Positions 7,440 to 16,939 of a stretch of DNA of 64,000 nucleotides are shown here, piece by piece. This DNA comes from Mannheimia varigena (GTDB lineage: Bacteria; Pseudomonadota; Gammaproteobacteria; Enterobacterales; Pasteurellaceae). The DNA lies in contig NZ_CP016226.1 in assembly GCF_013377235.1 (NCBI RefSeq), positions 434,001 to 498,000 on the forward strand. The letters run 5' to 3'. The position numbers were made by a program, and so were the translations under genes. The first letter of the stretch is position 1. Each line of letters opens with the position of its first letter. Under the pieces are notes generated by a model. It saw nothing but the letters and a program-made list of their open reading frames with translations. It searched no databases and was not told where the DNA came from.

Positions 7440-9161
7440 TTAAAGATAATTCAGGTATTCCACTTTTAATTGTAACGCTTTATTTCCTCTAAACTCATTA
7501 ATATCTAACTTATATACCATCCTCGCTTTCTTAGCAGAAAGATCAGGAAAATATCTTAAATCAATATTAAACCAAATAGCGTCTAGCAGCTGTCCACTAT
7601 CAGATTGTAACATCAATTTCAAATGCTTCCCTGCTACTAATTTTTGTTGTAATAGCGTGAATTCCCCCTCAAAACAAGGTTCAGGAAAATTTTGTCCCCA
7701 AGGTCCACTATTCCTGATTAATTCAGCATTTGCTAAATTAAACTCTTGGATACTAAGTTCACCATCTGTATAAATAACACCCTGTAATTGCTCTGGTTCA
7801 ACTATTTCATTAATTGTCTGATCAAGTAGTTGTTTAAATAATTCTAGCTTTGATTGATGAATAGTCAAACCAGCCGCCATTGCATGCCCCCCAAATTTTT
7901 CTATCAATTCAGGATACTGCATATCAATATGCTCTAGTAGATCCCTCATATGCACACCACTAATTGAACGTGCTGAGCCTTTTAAGTATTCACTGTCTTC
8001 ACTTTCTTGTGCAAAGACAATAACAGGGCGATTAAATTGATCTTTAATTCGAGATGCTAAAATACCAATTACTCCTTGGTGCCAATCTGGCTGATAAAGT
8101 ACAATCCCATGAGCTTGCCCTGATTGGGTGAGAGAAGGTAACTTTGCGCAGATAGCTAATGCTTCAGTTTTCATCTCTTGCTCAAACTCTTTACGTGTTT
8201 GATTTAGTGAATCTAATTCAAATGCAAGCTGGCGAGCAGTCTCCATATTTTCACAAATGAGTAACTCAACACCTAAAGACATATTTTCTAATCGTCCTGC
8301 GGCATTAAGTCTTGGTGCAATAGAAAAACCTAAATCAACCGCTTGCAGAGTTGATAGTTCCCGCTTCCCTACTTCAGCCAATGCTTTTATGCCTGCTCGA
8401 CAATGGCCAGAACGTATTCGTTGTAATCCCTGATAAACTAAAATACGATTATTTCTATCAAGGGGAACCACATCAGCTACAGTTCCTAAAGCCACTAGAT
8501 CAAGCAATTCAGCAAAATTCGGTTCAGCTTTATTCGCAAAATAATTTCTTTCCCGCATTTTTGCCCTCAATGCCATCATCACATAAAATATTACGCCAAC
8601 ACCCGCTAATGATTTAGACGGAAAAGTACAAAATGGTAAATTAGGATTTATTATTGCATCCGCATTGGGTAATGTTTCAGGTGGTAAATGGTGATCGGTA
8701 ATCAAAACTTTAATACCGTGTTGCTTAAGTAACTCAACACCTTCAAGCGAAGATACACCATTATCTACGGTTAAAACTAAATCTACTCCCTTCCACAATG
8801 CCATTTCAGCCACAGCTATACTTAACCCATAGCCTTGAGAAAAACGGTCTGGAATTAAATAATCCACCTTTTCGAACCCTAACTGCTTTAGCGCAATGAT
8901 TGCAAGCGAGGTACTCGTTGCACCATCTGCATCAAAATCCCCCACAATGATTATTCTGTTTTGTTTATCAAAAGCATTAATTAATAGCTCTACTGCTTGC
9001 TCAATGTTAGCCAGTTGTTGTGGTCTGTGTAAATGTTGGAGATTATGCTCCAGATCTTTCCTCGTTTTTATACCCCGACTTTGATAAATTCGATTCAATA
9101 AAGGATTTTCAGATAAAGTTTCCGTCGTTAATAAAGGACGTTTTTTAATTAGCTTTTCCAC
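7440..9161 (-). CDS. recJ: RecJ, single-stranded-DNA-specific 5'-3' exonuclease
   Basis: 573 residues, normal length. DHH-superfamily motifs are present: VGDFDADGATSTS, LTVDNGVSS, LITDHHLPP and PRLNAAGRL. DHHA1 (GVIGILASRIKDQFNRPVIVF and KGSARSISGVHM with GGHAMAAG) and the C-terminal OB domain follow. It degrades 5' single-stranded ends in RecFOR recombination, mismatch repair and base-excision repair. In relatives recJ directly follows dsbC; here a plus-strand lipoprotein gene lies between them, so recJ must have its own promoter in 9162-9396. Confidence 0.95.
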   Translation of the reverse strand: MEKLIKKRPLLTTETLSENPLLNRIYQSRGIKTRKDLEHNLQHLHRPQQLANIEQAVELLINAFDKQNRIIIVGDFDADGATSTSLAIIALKQLGFEKVDYLIPDRFSQGYGLSIAVAEMALWKGVDLVLTVDNGVSSLEGVELLKQHGIKVLITDHHLPPETLPNADAIINPNLPFCTFPSKSLAGVGVIFYVMMALRAKMRERNYFANKAEPNFAELLDLVALGTVADVVPLDRNNRILVYQGLQRIRSGHCRAGIKALAEVGKRELSTLQAVDLGFSIAPRLNAAGRLENMSLGVELLICENMETARQLAFELDSLNQTRKEFEQEMKTEALAICAKLPSLTQSGQAHGIVLYQPDWHQGVIGILASRIKDQFNRPVIVFAQESEDSEYLKGSARSISGVHMRDLLEHIDMQYPELIEKFGGHAMAAGLTIHQSKLELFKQLLDQTINEIVEPEQLQGVIYTDGELSIQEFNLANAELIRNSGPWGQNFPEPCFEGEFTLLQQKLVAGKHLKLMLQSDSGQLLDAIWFNIDLRYFPDLSAKKARMVYKLDINEFRGNKALQLKVEYLNYL

Positions 9162-9396
9162 AGAAGTTCTTCTTTTTATAATAATAAGCGGTCTAATTTT
9201 GCATAAATTTTGCGATAACTCAAACTTTTCAAGATAAAAGTCTGTTCAACCTGATAAAAAGCAAACTATCTATTGATTTTTATAACTTTTAGATATACCT
9301 TATTCCAAAATGATTAATTTTATTTTTTATATCATATAACAATATGATTGATCTCGATTATTTTTTATATAAGTTATTTAAATAGGTATTATCAAG

Positions 9397-10614
9397 ATGT
9401 TAAATAAATTTACCCTAACACTTTTATCTACAATAGTTTTAACCGCCTGTGGTAGCAGTGGAGGTTCCGGTAACACTCCACAAGAGAAGTACTCACCAAA
9501 TGATGCTCTGGTTAAGCCCCTACCAAAAGCTGAGATACCACCAAAAGCTGAGGTACCGCCAAAAGCTGAGGTACCGCCAAAAGCTGAGGTAGCACCAAAA
9601 GCTGAGGTAGCACCAAAAACTGAGATAGCACCAAAAGCTGAGGTAGCACCAAAAACCGATGTAACACCAAAAACTGATGTAACACCAAAAACCGATGTAA
9701 CACCAAAAACCGATGTAACACCAAAAACTGATGTAACACCAAAAACTGATGTAACACCAAAAACTGATGTAACACCAAAAACTGGTGTAACACCAAAAAC
9801 TGGTGTAACACCAAAAACTGGTGTAACACCAAAAACTGGTGTAACACCAGAAACTGATGTAACACCAAAAACTGATGTAACACCAAAAACTGATGTAACA
9901 CCAAAAACTGATGTAACACCAAAAGCTGAACAACCAAAAACAAATGCGGAGATTTTCGATTCATTCAACCGCGATGGTGGCAAGTTTACATCATCAAAAA
10001 AATGGATTTCACTGAAATTTGATGATGAAAACAAGAACATTCAAGTGATGCCTTTATACGAAAAAATAGCATTTAGCGAAGATCAAGAAGTGAAAGCACT
10101 ATTAGATAATTCAGGGCGATTGTTGGGCTATTTCGGCTATACATCATTCAGTCATATTGAGCCAAACATTAATAATCCAGGCGAGGAAAGTGTAACACAC
10201 TATAGCCTTCCAATATTAGAAATGGATAAAACACAAATGATACGTCCGAATAATGACCTTCGTTACGAAGGTTCGTTCTACTATGTCTATGATAACCGAG
10301 CAGTTACTGCATTAACAGGTAGGGTGAGCGGGAATTACAGTGATAAAGAAAAACGCCTGTTTTTGAATCTAATTGGGCAAAATAACGAATTTTGGGAGTT
10401 AAAAGAGAACTATCGCCAAAACGGAGTAAAAGTAGCGGAAAACGGCGAAATCTTTGGGCGAATTTATGATAACAAAACCCCAAACGCAACCTTTGACGGT
10501 GGTATTTACGGTAAAAATGGTGAAGTTTTGGCTGGAACACTAGAGTATGAGGATCATACAACGGAAAAAAATAGCTGGAAAGGTGTATTGGAAGCAAAAG
10601 TAGAAGCTCAATAA
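9397..10614 (+). CDS. repeat-bearing surface lipoprotein, possible TbpB-barrel/Slam-dependent type
   Basis: 405 residues. The signal peptide ends in lipobox VLTAC (Cys18) followed by GSSGGSG, a small flexible spacer usual for surface-displayed lipoproteins. Residues about 43-174 are 22 hexapeptide units (PKAEVx, then PKTDVT/PKTGVT), a stiff Pro/Lys/Thr stalk. The remaining 230 residues are rich in beta strands; LTGRVSGNYSDKEKRLFLN and the closing FDGGIYGKNGEVLAGTLEY resemble the C-terminal barrel pattern of transferrin-binding-protein-B-like proteins (FxGGFYG...GG motif). I do not recognise the exact family, so a host-factor or metal-ligand-binding role is inference. The start is set by the signal peptide; the AGG before it is weak. 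It interrupts the usual dsbC-recJ adjacency. Confidence 0.75.
   Translation: MLNKFTLTLLSTIVLTACGSSGGSGNTPQEKYSPNDALVKPLPKAEIPPKAEVPPKAEVPPKAEVAPKAEVAPKTEIAPKAEVAPKTDVTPKTDVTPKTDVTPKTDVTPKTDVTPKTDVTPKTDVTPKTGVTPKTGVTPKTGVTPKTGVTPETDVTPKTDVTPKTDVTPKTDVTPKAEQPKTNAEIFDSFNRDGGKFTSSKKWISLKFDDENKNIQVMPLYEKIAFSEDQEVKALLDNSGRLLGYFGYTSFSHIEPNINNPGEESVTHYSLPILEMDKTQMIRPNNDLRYEGSFYYVYDNRAVTALTGRVSGNYSDKEKRLFLNLIGQNNEFWELKENYRQNGVKVAENGEIFGRIYDNKTPNATFDGGIYGKNGEVLAGTLEYEDHTTEKNSWKGVLEAKVEAQ
9523..9918 (+). repeat. 18-bp tandem repeat, 22 units, coding hexapeptides
   Basis: Twenty-two exact-length 18-base units (396 bases). The first seven encode PKAEx(P/A) or PKTEIA, then seven PKTDVT, four PKTGVT, one PETDVT and three PKTDVT. 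The blocks of identical units point to duplication by slippage. Each unit is a whole number of codons, so copy-number change alters stalk length without breaking the frame. Confidence 0.95.
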
Positions 10615-10626
10615 CATTTAAGCGAC

Positions 10627-10669
10627 AAGCGGTCTAATTTAGTAAAGTTTTTACAAAATCAGACCGCTT
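10627..10669. terminator. uptake-word dyad terminator between lipoprotein gene and dsbC
   Basis: AAGCGGTCTAATTT faces AAAATCAGACCGCTT with one mismatch; the plus strand continues ATGTTTTTAT. Both flanking genes converge on it. Confidence 0.75.
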
Positions 10670-10683
10670 ATGTTTTTATACCA

Positions 10684-11367
10684 TTATTCTGTGAGCATTT
10701 TGGCAAGCTCTCTCGGCTCAACATAACCACCGATTAATTCGCCTTCTGAGGTAACAATATTAGGCGTGCCTGTTACGCCAAACTTAACGCCTAGTTGGTA
10801 GTGTTTTTTCACAATCTCAGGCGTTTTTAACTGAGTTGGTAACTTACCATTTTCTGCATCATTTAAGGCTTTTATTTTATCTTGAGCAGTCCAAATTGCT
10901 TCCATCTGTTTTGCTGTTTGCGTATTCATACCACCACGAGGAAATGCTAAATAACGAATAGTAATACCTAAATCATTATATTCTTTAATTCTTTCGTGCA
11001 ATAAATGGCAATAGTGGCAAGTAATATCCATAAATACCGTAACCGCGTGCTTTTCATTTTTAGCAGGATAAATAATCATTTCATTCGCATAAGAATTTAG
11101 CTCTGCCATTAAACCTTGATTAGTAATATCAATCGCTTTACCATTTTTTAATTCAAAAATTTTACCTTGAATCACATACTGCCCATCTTGGCTAATATAC
11201 ACTATCCCTTCATTAGAAGTTGCCATTTTAAAACCTGATAATGGAGAATCTGAAATAGTCACATCCGTAGCCCCCATATTTTCAAGTTGATTTTTTAATT
11301 TTACATCTGATGCAGCGACAATGGTTGATACAAACATCAAACCTAACGTAATAACATTTTTTTTCAT
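10684..11367 (-). CDS. dsbC: DsbC, periplasmic disulfide isomerase
   Basis: 227-residue precursor with a signal peptide of about 19 residues, an N-terminal dimerisation domain and a C-terminal thioredoxin fold. The active site is C117-H-Y-C120 in FMDITCHYCHLLHE; the cis-proline loop is VTGTPNIV. E. coli DsbC has CGYC, so the His variant is worth noting, although CxYC is normal. It reshuffles wrong disulfides and is kept reduced by DsbD. It starts eight bases after mepM stops, so it is probably co-transcribed with that gene. Confidence 0.93.
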   Translation of the reverse strand: MKKNVITLGLMFVSTIVAASDVKLKNQLENMGATDVTISDSPLSGFKMATSNEGIVYISQDGQYVIQGKIFELKNGKAIDITNQGLMAELNSYANEMIIYPAKNEKHAVTVFMDITCHYCHLLHERIKEYNDLGITIRYLAFPRGGMNTQTAKQMEAIWTAQDKIKALNDAENGKLPTQLKTPEIVKKHYQLGVKFGVTGTPNIVTSEGELIGGYVEPRELAKMLTE

Positions 11368-11375
11368 TAGAATCC

Positions 11376-12899
11376 TTACATTTTTAATTTTGCTTCTACA
11401 TTCTTCGCTCTATTCAAGAATGCTTGGCGCTCTTTGTTATTCATACCAGAGTTAGAGCCTGGCAATTTTACAGTCATTGGATTTACTGGGCGACCATTAA
11501 TATGAAACTCATAGTGTAAATGCGGGCCCGTTGATCCTCCCGTATTACCCGATAATGCAATACGCTCACCTTTTCGTACTCGCTGACCAGGTTTGACTAA
11601 ACTCTTACTTAAATGCATATACACCGTGGTGATATGCCCATGCTTAATACGAATATAACGTCCTGCTCCCCGGGCCTGATATGCTACATGCTCTACTACA
11701 CCATCGCTCGGTGCAATAATTGGAGTGCCGATAGGAATACCATAATCAACCCCCTTATGTGGGCTCACTCTACGTGTAATAGGATGTTTTCGCGCAGGGT
11801 TAAAAGAAGAAGTAATTCTTGCTGCATATAGAAGAGGGTGGCGAGCAAATCCCCCACTTAAAGTATCACCATGCTTACTATAGTAACGTCCGTTATCGGC
11901 TTGAATCGCATAGTAACTTTTCTTGCCACTAATCACATGAATACCTTCTACGTTACCCAAATCAGTCACTTTACCATTTACATATTCACGCTTGACTAAA
12001 ATTGCAAATTTATCCCCTTTTTTCAACTTATTCGTTGCAATTTGTGATTGTAACCCTACTGCTAACTGACTAATTTGGCGATTTGATAAACCAACAGCTT
12101 TCAAACTAGATGCAAAACTATTTTGGATAGTACCTCGAACGACATCTTGCTTCCATTCACCTTTTTTCTCAAATTTTTGATAAATGAATTTTCCATTTGT
12201 AGTACGCTCATAAACTCGCTCCTCTTTCTCAGAAACGAGCCAGTTCATATATTCTAATTCACCATCATTATCTAATACCCAATAAAATTGCTGACCAGCC
12301 TCTAATTGGGCTAATGCTGGATGCTGTTTAATTAAATCTCTTGCAACAGAAGAACGTAAACCTGATTGATCTAATACATCTTTTAATTTATCACCCCTTG
12401 CAACAGTATAACTAAATTGTTCTTGAATTCGTAACGCTTGATCAGCAACATCCAATAAATCTTCTAATACTTTCTCCGCTTCAGCAGGTAGTGTTTCTGC
12501 TAATATAAAATCCTCTGCGGTAGTAATACTTTCTTCTACTTCATCATCTTGAGCAGTTAAATCATCTTCGTAAGACGTTGCGGTTTGATCATCAATAATA
12601 AACTCATCACCTTCTACAGATAATGCAGATTGTGTAATCAAATCCGTCATATAGCCAATAAAGCTTTGATTTTGAGCAGCTCCAAAACTTGCTTCAACAT
12701 TACTATCCTGATAAGAGCTATCTTGAGCATCCAACACAATAATATTATTCTCTACGGATGTTGTATTATTTATTGATACTTGATCTTTTAAAGCAAGCAC
12801 AATTCCAATAAAAAGGCTAAATACGGCTAATAAAAAAACCGCAATTTTAAAGTGCTTTTTATGCCTTTTGCGATCTCTTGCTAAAATTACATGTTGCAA
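11376..12899 (-). CDS. mepM: MepM-type murein DD-endopeptidase (M23/LytM)
   Basis: 507 residues. A basic cytoplasmic start is followed by one membrane helix (about 19-37), an acidic linker, an OapA/LysM-like region (SYTVARGDKLKDVLDQSG) and a C-terminal LytM domain. The zinc ligands are visible in HKGVDYG and GPHLHYEF, with the first His near RRVSPHKG. It opens D-Ala-mDAP crosslinks so that new peptidoglycan can be inserted. Divergent from znuC, the same neighbourhood as yebA/znu in gammaproteobacteria. Confidence 0.92.
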   Translation of the reverse strand: MQHVILARDRKRHKKHFKIAVFLLAVFSLFIGIVLALKDQVSINNTTSVENNIIVLDAQDSSYQDSNVEASFGAAQNQSFIGYMTDLITQSALSVEGDEFIIDDQTATSYEDDLTAQDDEVEESITTAEDFILAETLPAEAEKVLEDLLDVADQALRIQEQFSYTVARGDKLKDVLDQSGLRSSVARDLIKQHPALAQLEAGQQFYWVLDNDGELEYMNWLVSEKEERVYERTTNGKFIYQKFEKKGEWKQDVVRGTIQNSFASSLKAVGLSNRQISQLAVGLQSQIATNKLKKGDKFAILVKREYVNGKVTDLGNVEGIHVISGKKSYYAIQADNGRYYSKHGDTLSGGFARHPLLYAARITSSFNPARKHPITRRVSPHKGVDYGIPIGTPIIAPSDGVVEHVAYQARGAGRYIRIKHGHITTVYMHLSKSLVKPGQRVRKGERIALSGNTGGSTGPHLHYEFHINGRPVNPMTVKLPGSNSGMNNKERQAFLNRAKNVEAKLKM

Positions 12900-13048
12900 A
12901 ATATATCCTGATATCTTTTTAAAAATTTACTAAAATTTACATATTCCTCTCGATAGACTATTTTACCAAGAAAAAATTCATTTAATCTATTGTCATTCGG
13001 ATAAAAATCCGCTACTTTTGCGCCAATATCCCCAAATTTTTTATAGTA

Positions 13049-13864
13049 ATGAAAATTAACCAACTTATACCTAATGCAAACATCACTAAATTTGTATTAA
13101 TAAAACAAAATCAGCCTTTAGTTTCACTACATAATATTGAGGTAACTTTTAATGGGCAGAACGCCCTACATAATATTAATATGTCTATTTACCCTAATTC
13201 TATTACAACCATTGTTGGACCAAATGGCGGGGGTAAGTCGACTTTACTGAAAGTGTTACTAAAATTAATTACGCCTACTAAAGGACAAGTCATTCATCAA
13301 AAGGGGTTAAAAATTGGCTATGTGCCACAAAAACTACATTTAGACCCATCTATGCCAATCACAGTTACGCATTTTCTCGGGCTCAAACCTCATACTAATA
13401 AGGCAATGATTGAGGAAGCTTTATCTCTATTTGCTATCCGCCATTTAGCACAAAACAGTATGCAAAAATTATCTGGTGGAGAACTTCAACGGGTTCTGCT
13501 TGCTCGAGCTATCTTAGATAAGCCACAACTATTAGTATTAGATGAACCAATGCAGGGGGTAGATATTACAGGGCAAACCGAACTCTATCAACTATTAAAT
13601 CAAACACGTTCTTGGTTAAACTGCGCTATTTTAATGGTTTCGCACGACTTAAATATTGTAATGGCAAATACAGATGAAGTACTGTGTGTAAATAAACACA
13701 TTTGTTGTGCTGGTACGCCCGAAGTAATTACAAATGATCCTAGTTTTATCCATTTCTTTGGTGATCAATTTGCTCGTAACGTAGCATTTTATTCACACAG
13801 TCATAACCACCATCATAATCTACATGGTGATGTTTGTTCGGGAAAATGTGAATGTAATCATTAA
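13049..13864 (+). CDS. znuC: ZnuC, zinc ABC transporter ATPase
   Basis: 271 residues with Walker A GPNGGGKST (57-65), Q-loop YVPQK, signature LSGGELQRV, Walker B LLVLDEPMQGVD and switch VSHDL. The C-terminal tail HSHNHHHNLHGDVCSGKCEC is rich in His and Cys and probably binds metal; E. coli ZnuC also has a His tail but without these cysteines. The ATG at 13049 has no clear ribosome site, so the exact start is uncertain. The permease gene znuB, usually next, is absent: sucA follows 156 bases downstream. Confidence 0.9.
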   Translation: MKINQLIPNANITKFVLIKQNQPLVSLHNIEVTFNGQNALHNINMSIYPNSITTIVGPNGGGKSTLLKVLLKLITPTKGQVIHQKGLKIGYVPQKLHLDPSMPITVTHFLGLKPHTNKAMIEEALSLFAIRHLAQNSMQKLSGGELQRVLLARAILDKPQLLVLDEPMQGVDITGQTELYQLLNQTRSWLNCAILMVSHDLNIVMANTDEVLCVNKHICCAGTPEVITNDPSFIHFFGDQFARNVAFYSHSHNHHHNLHGDVCSGKCECNH

Positions 13865-13934
13865 AATATCTTGCTTTGTTTATAATTTGTAAAAAATTTG
13901 CTAAAAATAACCGCTTGTAAGTAAACAATTATGT

Positions 13935-13982
13935 AAAAATCAGACTTATATCACATTTTCTTTACTTTATTTGAAGTATAAT
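13935..13982 (+). promoter_or_regulatory. sucA promoter with possible CRP half-site
   Basis: TATAAT at 13977-13982 is a good -10 box 39 bases before the sucA ATG. Upstream, TCAGA-N6-TCACA (13940-13955) has one perfect CRP half and one weak half. CRP control of sucA is plausible but not shown. Confidence 0.4.
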
Positions 13983-14020
13983 GCGAGCATGATTCAACAC
14001 CATAAATAGGTCAGGCCTTT

Positions 14021-16831
14021 ATGCAATATAAACATTTTGATGATTGGATTTGCTCTTCTCCTCTCGGCGGTTCAAACCAATCTTATGTCGAAGAAATTTA
14101 TGAACAATATTTAGAAAATCCAGCAAGCGTTGATGAAAGCTGGAGAACCATCTTTGATTCATTCCCTAAAACCTCTCATATTGAACAGTCCCATTCAAAA
14201 GTACGTGAATATTTCCGTAAATTAGCCCGCGAACAACAACCTCAATCTGTAACTGTTATTGATCCAGAAGCAGGAGCAAAGCAAGTTCGTTTACTTCAAT
14301 GGATTAATGCACACCGCTTTAGAGGCTATTTAGAAGCAAAACTTGACCCAATTAATTATTATCGCTGGAAAACCTCCAGTGTACCTGAGCTAGATTATAA
14401 ATATCACGGCTTTACCGATGAAGATCTAAACGAAACTTTCTCTGTTGGAAAATATGTTTACGGCAAAGACACAATGAAACTAAGTGAACTCAATACAGCA
14501 TTGAAAGAAACTTATTTAGGTCCTATCGGCTTAGAATTTATGCACGTTCAAGACATTGAACAGCGTAACTGGCTACAAGCTAAAATCGAAAGCGTTATCC
14601 ACAAACCGCTTTTCACTAAAGAGGAAAAACTCAATCTATTAAGTGAACTGACTGCGGCAGATGGTTTAGAACGTTACTTAGGGGCGAAATTCCCAGGGGC
14701 GAAACGTTTCTCGTTAGAAGGTAGCGATGCGTTCATTCCAATGATGAAAGAAATTATACGCCACTCCTCTCGTCAAGGAATGACAGATGTAGTTGTAGGT
14801 ATGGCTCATCGTGGTCGTTTAAATATGTTAGTAAATGTATTTGGTAAACGCCCGGCGGAATTATTCGATGAATTTGCCGGCAAGCATGCTGATGAAAATC
14901 GTACAGGCGATGTAAAATATCACCAAGGTTTCTCTTCAAACTTTGCGGTAGATGATAAAAACGTTCACCTCACTTTGGCATTCAACCCATCGCATTTAGA
15001 GATCGTAAGCCCGGTAGTTATCGGCTCGGTACGTGCAAGACAAGAACGTATGCGTGACACCGAACACGAAAAAGTGTTAGCAGTGACGGTTCATGGCGAC
15101 TCTGCTGTTGCAGGGCAAGGTGTGGTGCAAGAAACCTTAAATATGGCGAATGCTCGTGGCTACAAAGTGGGCGGTACGATTCGTATCGTCATCAACAATC
15201 AAATCGGCTTTACGACCTCTAATCCGAATGACACTCGCTCTACCGAATTCTGTACTGACATTGCGAAGATGGTCCAAGCACCGATTATTCACGTCAATGG
15301 TGATGATCCGGAAGCGGTTGCATTTGCGGCAAGAATGGCGGTGGAATATCGCACCAAATTCAAACGCGATATTTTCATTGATTTGATCTCTTACCGCCGT
15401 CATGGTCATAACGAGGCGGACGAGCCGTTAGCGACTCAGCCGATGATGTATAGCATCATTAAAAAACACCCAACGCCACGCAAAGTTTATGCTGACCGCT
15501 TAATTGAAGAAGGAGTATTAACCAACGATCAAGAAATTGAAATGCTCAATCTCTATCGTGATGCCTTAGATAATGGCGAACGTGTAGTGGCTGAATGGCG
15601 TGAATTAGATATGGCAGCAGTTGATTGGTTGCAATATCTCAACTATGACTGGACTGCACCTTATGAGAGCAAATTCCCAGAAGATCGTTTCTTAACCATT
15701 GCTAAGCGTGTTTGTGAATACCCTGAAGCACTAAAAGCTCATTCTCGTGTTGAGAAGATTTATGCTGATCGTAAAGAAATGTACGAAGGCAAAAAATTAT
15801 TTGACTGGGGTATGGCTGAAACAATGGCATATGCAACTTTGCTTGATGAAGGTACACACGTTCGTTTATCAGGTGAAGATGCAGGACGTGGTACATTCTT
15901 CCACCGCCACGCCGTTATTCATAACCAAAATGATGGTACAGGCTATGTACCACTAACACAGTTACACGCAAATCAAGGCCGTTTCCAAGTTTGGGATTCC
16001 GTACTTTCCGAAGAAGCGGTTCTTGCCTTTGAATATGGCTTTGCAACAACTGATCCGAAAACCTTAACTATTTGGGAAGCACAATTTGGCGACTTCGCCA
16101 ACGGAGCACAAATTGTGATCGATCAATTCATCAGCTCTGGCGAGCAAAAATGGGGCAGAATGTGTGGCTTAGTGATGCTTCTTCCACACGGTTATGAAGG
16201 TCAAGGTCCTGAACACTCCTCTGCACGCCTTGAGCGTTATTTGCAACTTTGTGCTCAGCAAAATATGCAAGTGTGTGTACCATCAACACCTGCTCAGGTT
16301 TACCATATGCTACGCCGCCAAGCAATTCGCAAAATGCGTCGTCCATTGGTTGCGATTACACCAAAATCGCTACTACGCCACCCGCTTGCGGTATCATCGC
16401 TTGATGAACTCATTAACGGTATATTCCAAAATGTGATTGGCGAGATCGATAATATCGATCCGAAACAAGTTAAACGTGTGGTAATGTGCTCGGGTAAAGT
16501 TTACTACGACTTAATTGAAAAACGCCGTGAGAACAATCAAAAAGATGTTGCAATTATTCGTATTGAACAACTCTACCCATTCCCTCTTGAGGAAATGAAA
16601 CAAATTCTTGAACCTTATGCTCACGTTACTGACTTTGTATGGTGCCAAGAAGAGCCATTAAATCAAGGGGCGTGGTATTGCAGTAAACACAATTTTGAAG
16701 CTTCTATTCCGGAAGGGGCAAAATTAACTTACGCAGGCAGAGTGGCTTCAGCTTCTCCAGCGGTAGGCTACCCATCACTACACGCAAAACAACAGAAACA
16801 GCTTGTTGAAGATGCTTTAACCATTGCTTAA
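14021..16831 (+). CDS. sucA: SucA, 2-oxoglutarate dehydrogenase E1
   Basis: 936 residues, full length. Thiamine-diphosphate-dependent decarboxylase of the 2-oxoglutarate dehydrogenase complex (TCA cycle). The N-terminal peptide SYVEEIYEQYLENPASVDESWR is family-typical (residues 20-41 region). VVGMAHRGRLNML and HGDSAVAGQGVVQETLNM are TPP-domain landmarks, and the transketolase-like C-terminal half has SGEDAGRGTFFHRHA and LPHGYEGQGPEHSSARLER. First gene of sucA-sucB. Confidence 0.97.
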   Translation: MQYKHFDDWICSSPLGGSNQSYVEEIYEQYLENPASVDESWRTIFDSFPKTSHIEQSHSKVREYFRKLAREQQPQSVTVIDPEAGAKQVRLLQWINAHRFRGYLEAKLDPINYYRWKTSSVPELDYKYHGFTDEDLNETFSVGKYVYGKDTMKLSELNTALKETYLGPIGLEFMHVQDIEQRNWLQAKIESVIHKPLFTKEEKLNLLSELTAADGLERYLGAKFPGAKRFSLEGSDAFIPMMKEIIRHSSRQGMTDVVVGMAHRGRLNMLVNVFGKRPAELFDEFAGKHADENRTGDVKYHQGFSSNFAVDDKNVHLTLAFNPSHLEIVSPVVIGSVRARQERMRDTEHEKVLAVTVHGDSAVAGQGVVQETLNMANARGYKVGGTIRIVINNQIGFTTSNPNDTRSTEFCTDIAKMVQAPIIHVNGDDPEAVAFAARMAVEYRTKFKRDIFIDLISYRRHGHNEADEPLATQPMMYSIIKKHPTPRKVYADRLIEEGVLTNDQEIEMLNLYRDALDNGERVVAEWRELDMAAVDWLQYLNYDWTAPYESKFPEDRFLTIAKRVCEYPEALKAHSRVEKIYADRKEMYEGKKLFDWGMAETMAYATLLDEGTHVRLSGEDAGRGTFFHRHAVIHNQNDGTGYVPLTQLHANQGRFQVWDSVLSEEAVLAFEYGFATTDPKTLTIWEAQFGDFANGAQIVIDQFISSGEQKWGRMCGLVMLLPHGYEGQGPEHSSARLERYLQLCAQQNMQVCVPSTPAQVYHMLRRQAIRKMRRPLVAITPKSLLRHPLAVSSLDELINGIFQNVIGEIDNIDPKQVKRVVMCSGKVYYDLIEKRRENNQKDVAIIRIEQLYPFPLEEMKQILEPYAHVTDFVWCQEEPLNQGAWYCSKHNFEASIPEGAKLTYAGRVASASPAVGYPSLHAKQQKQLVEDALTIA

Positions 16832-16939
16832 TTACAATAAATGGACGTAGATAATACGCCTTACAAGCGGTTAATTTTCAACAAAATCTTACAAATTTAC
16901 TAGACGTAAAATACGCTCTAACAAGAAAAGGAAAATAAA

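Noticed and set aside
9378..10040. Long minus-strand reading frames with FGVTSV, FLVLHQ or FWCYIS repeats
   Set aside because: They are the antisense frames of the 18-base tandem repeat in the lipoprotein gene; a repeat that is a multiple of three keeps all frames open. No signal peptide, ribosome site or family resemblance.
14754..16346. Several 60-90-codon frames on both strands inside sucA
   Set aside because: All are out-of-frame shadows of a full-length, well-conserved gene.
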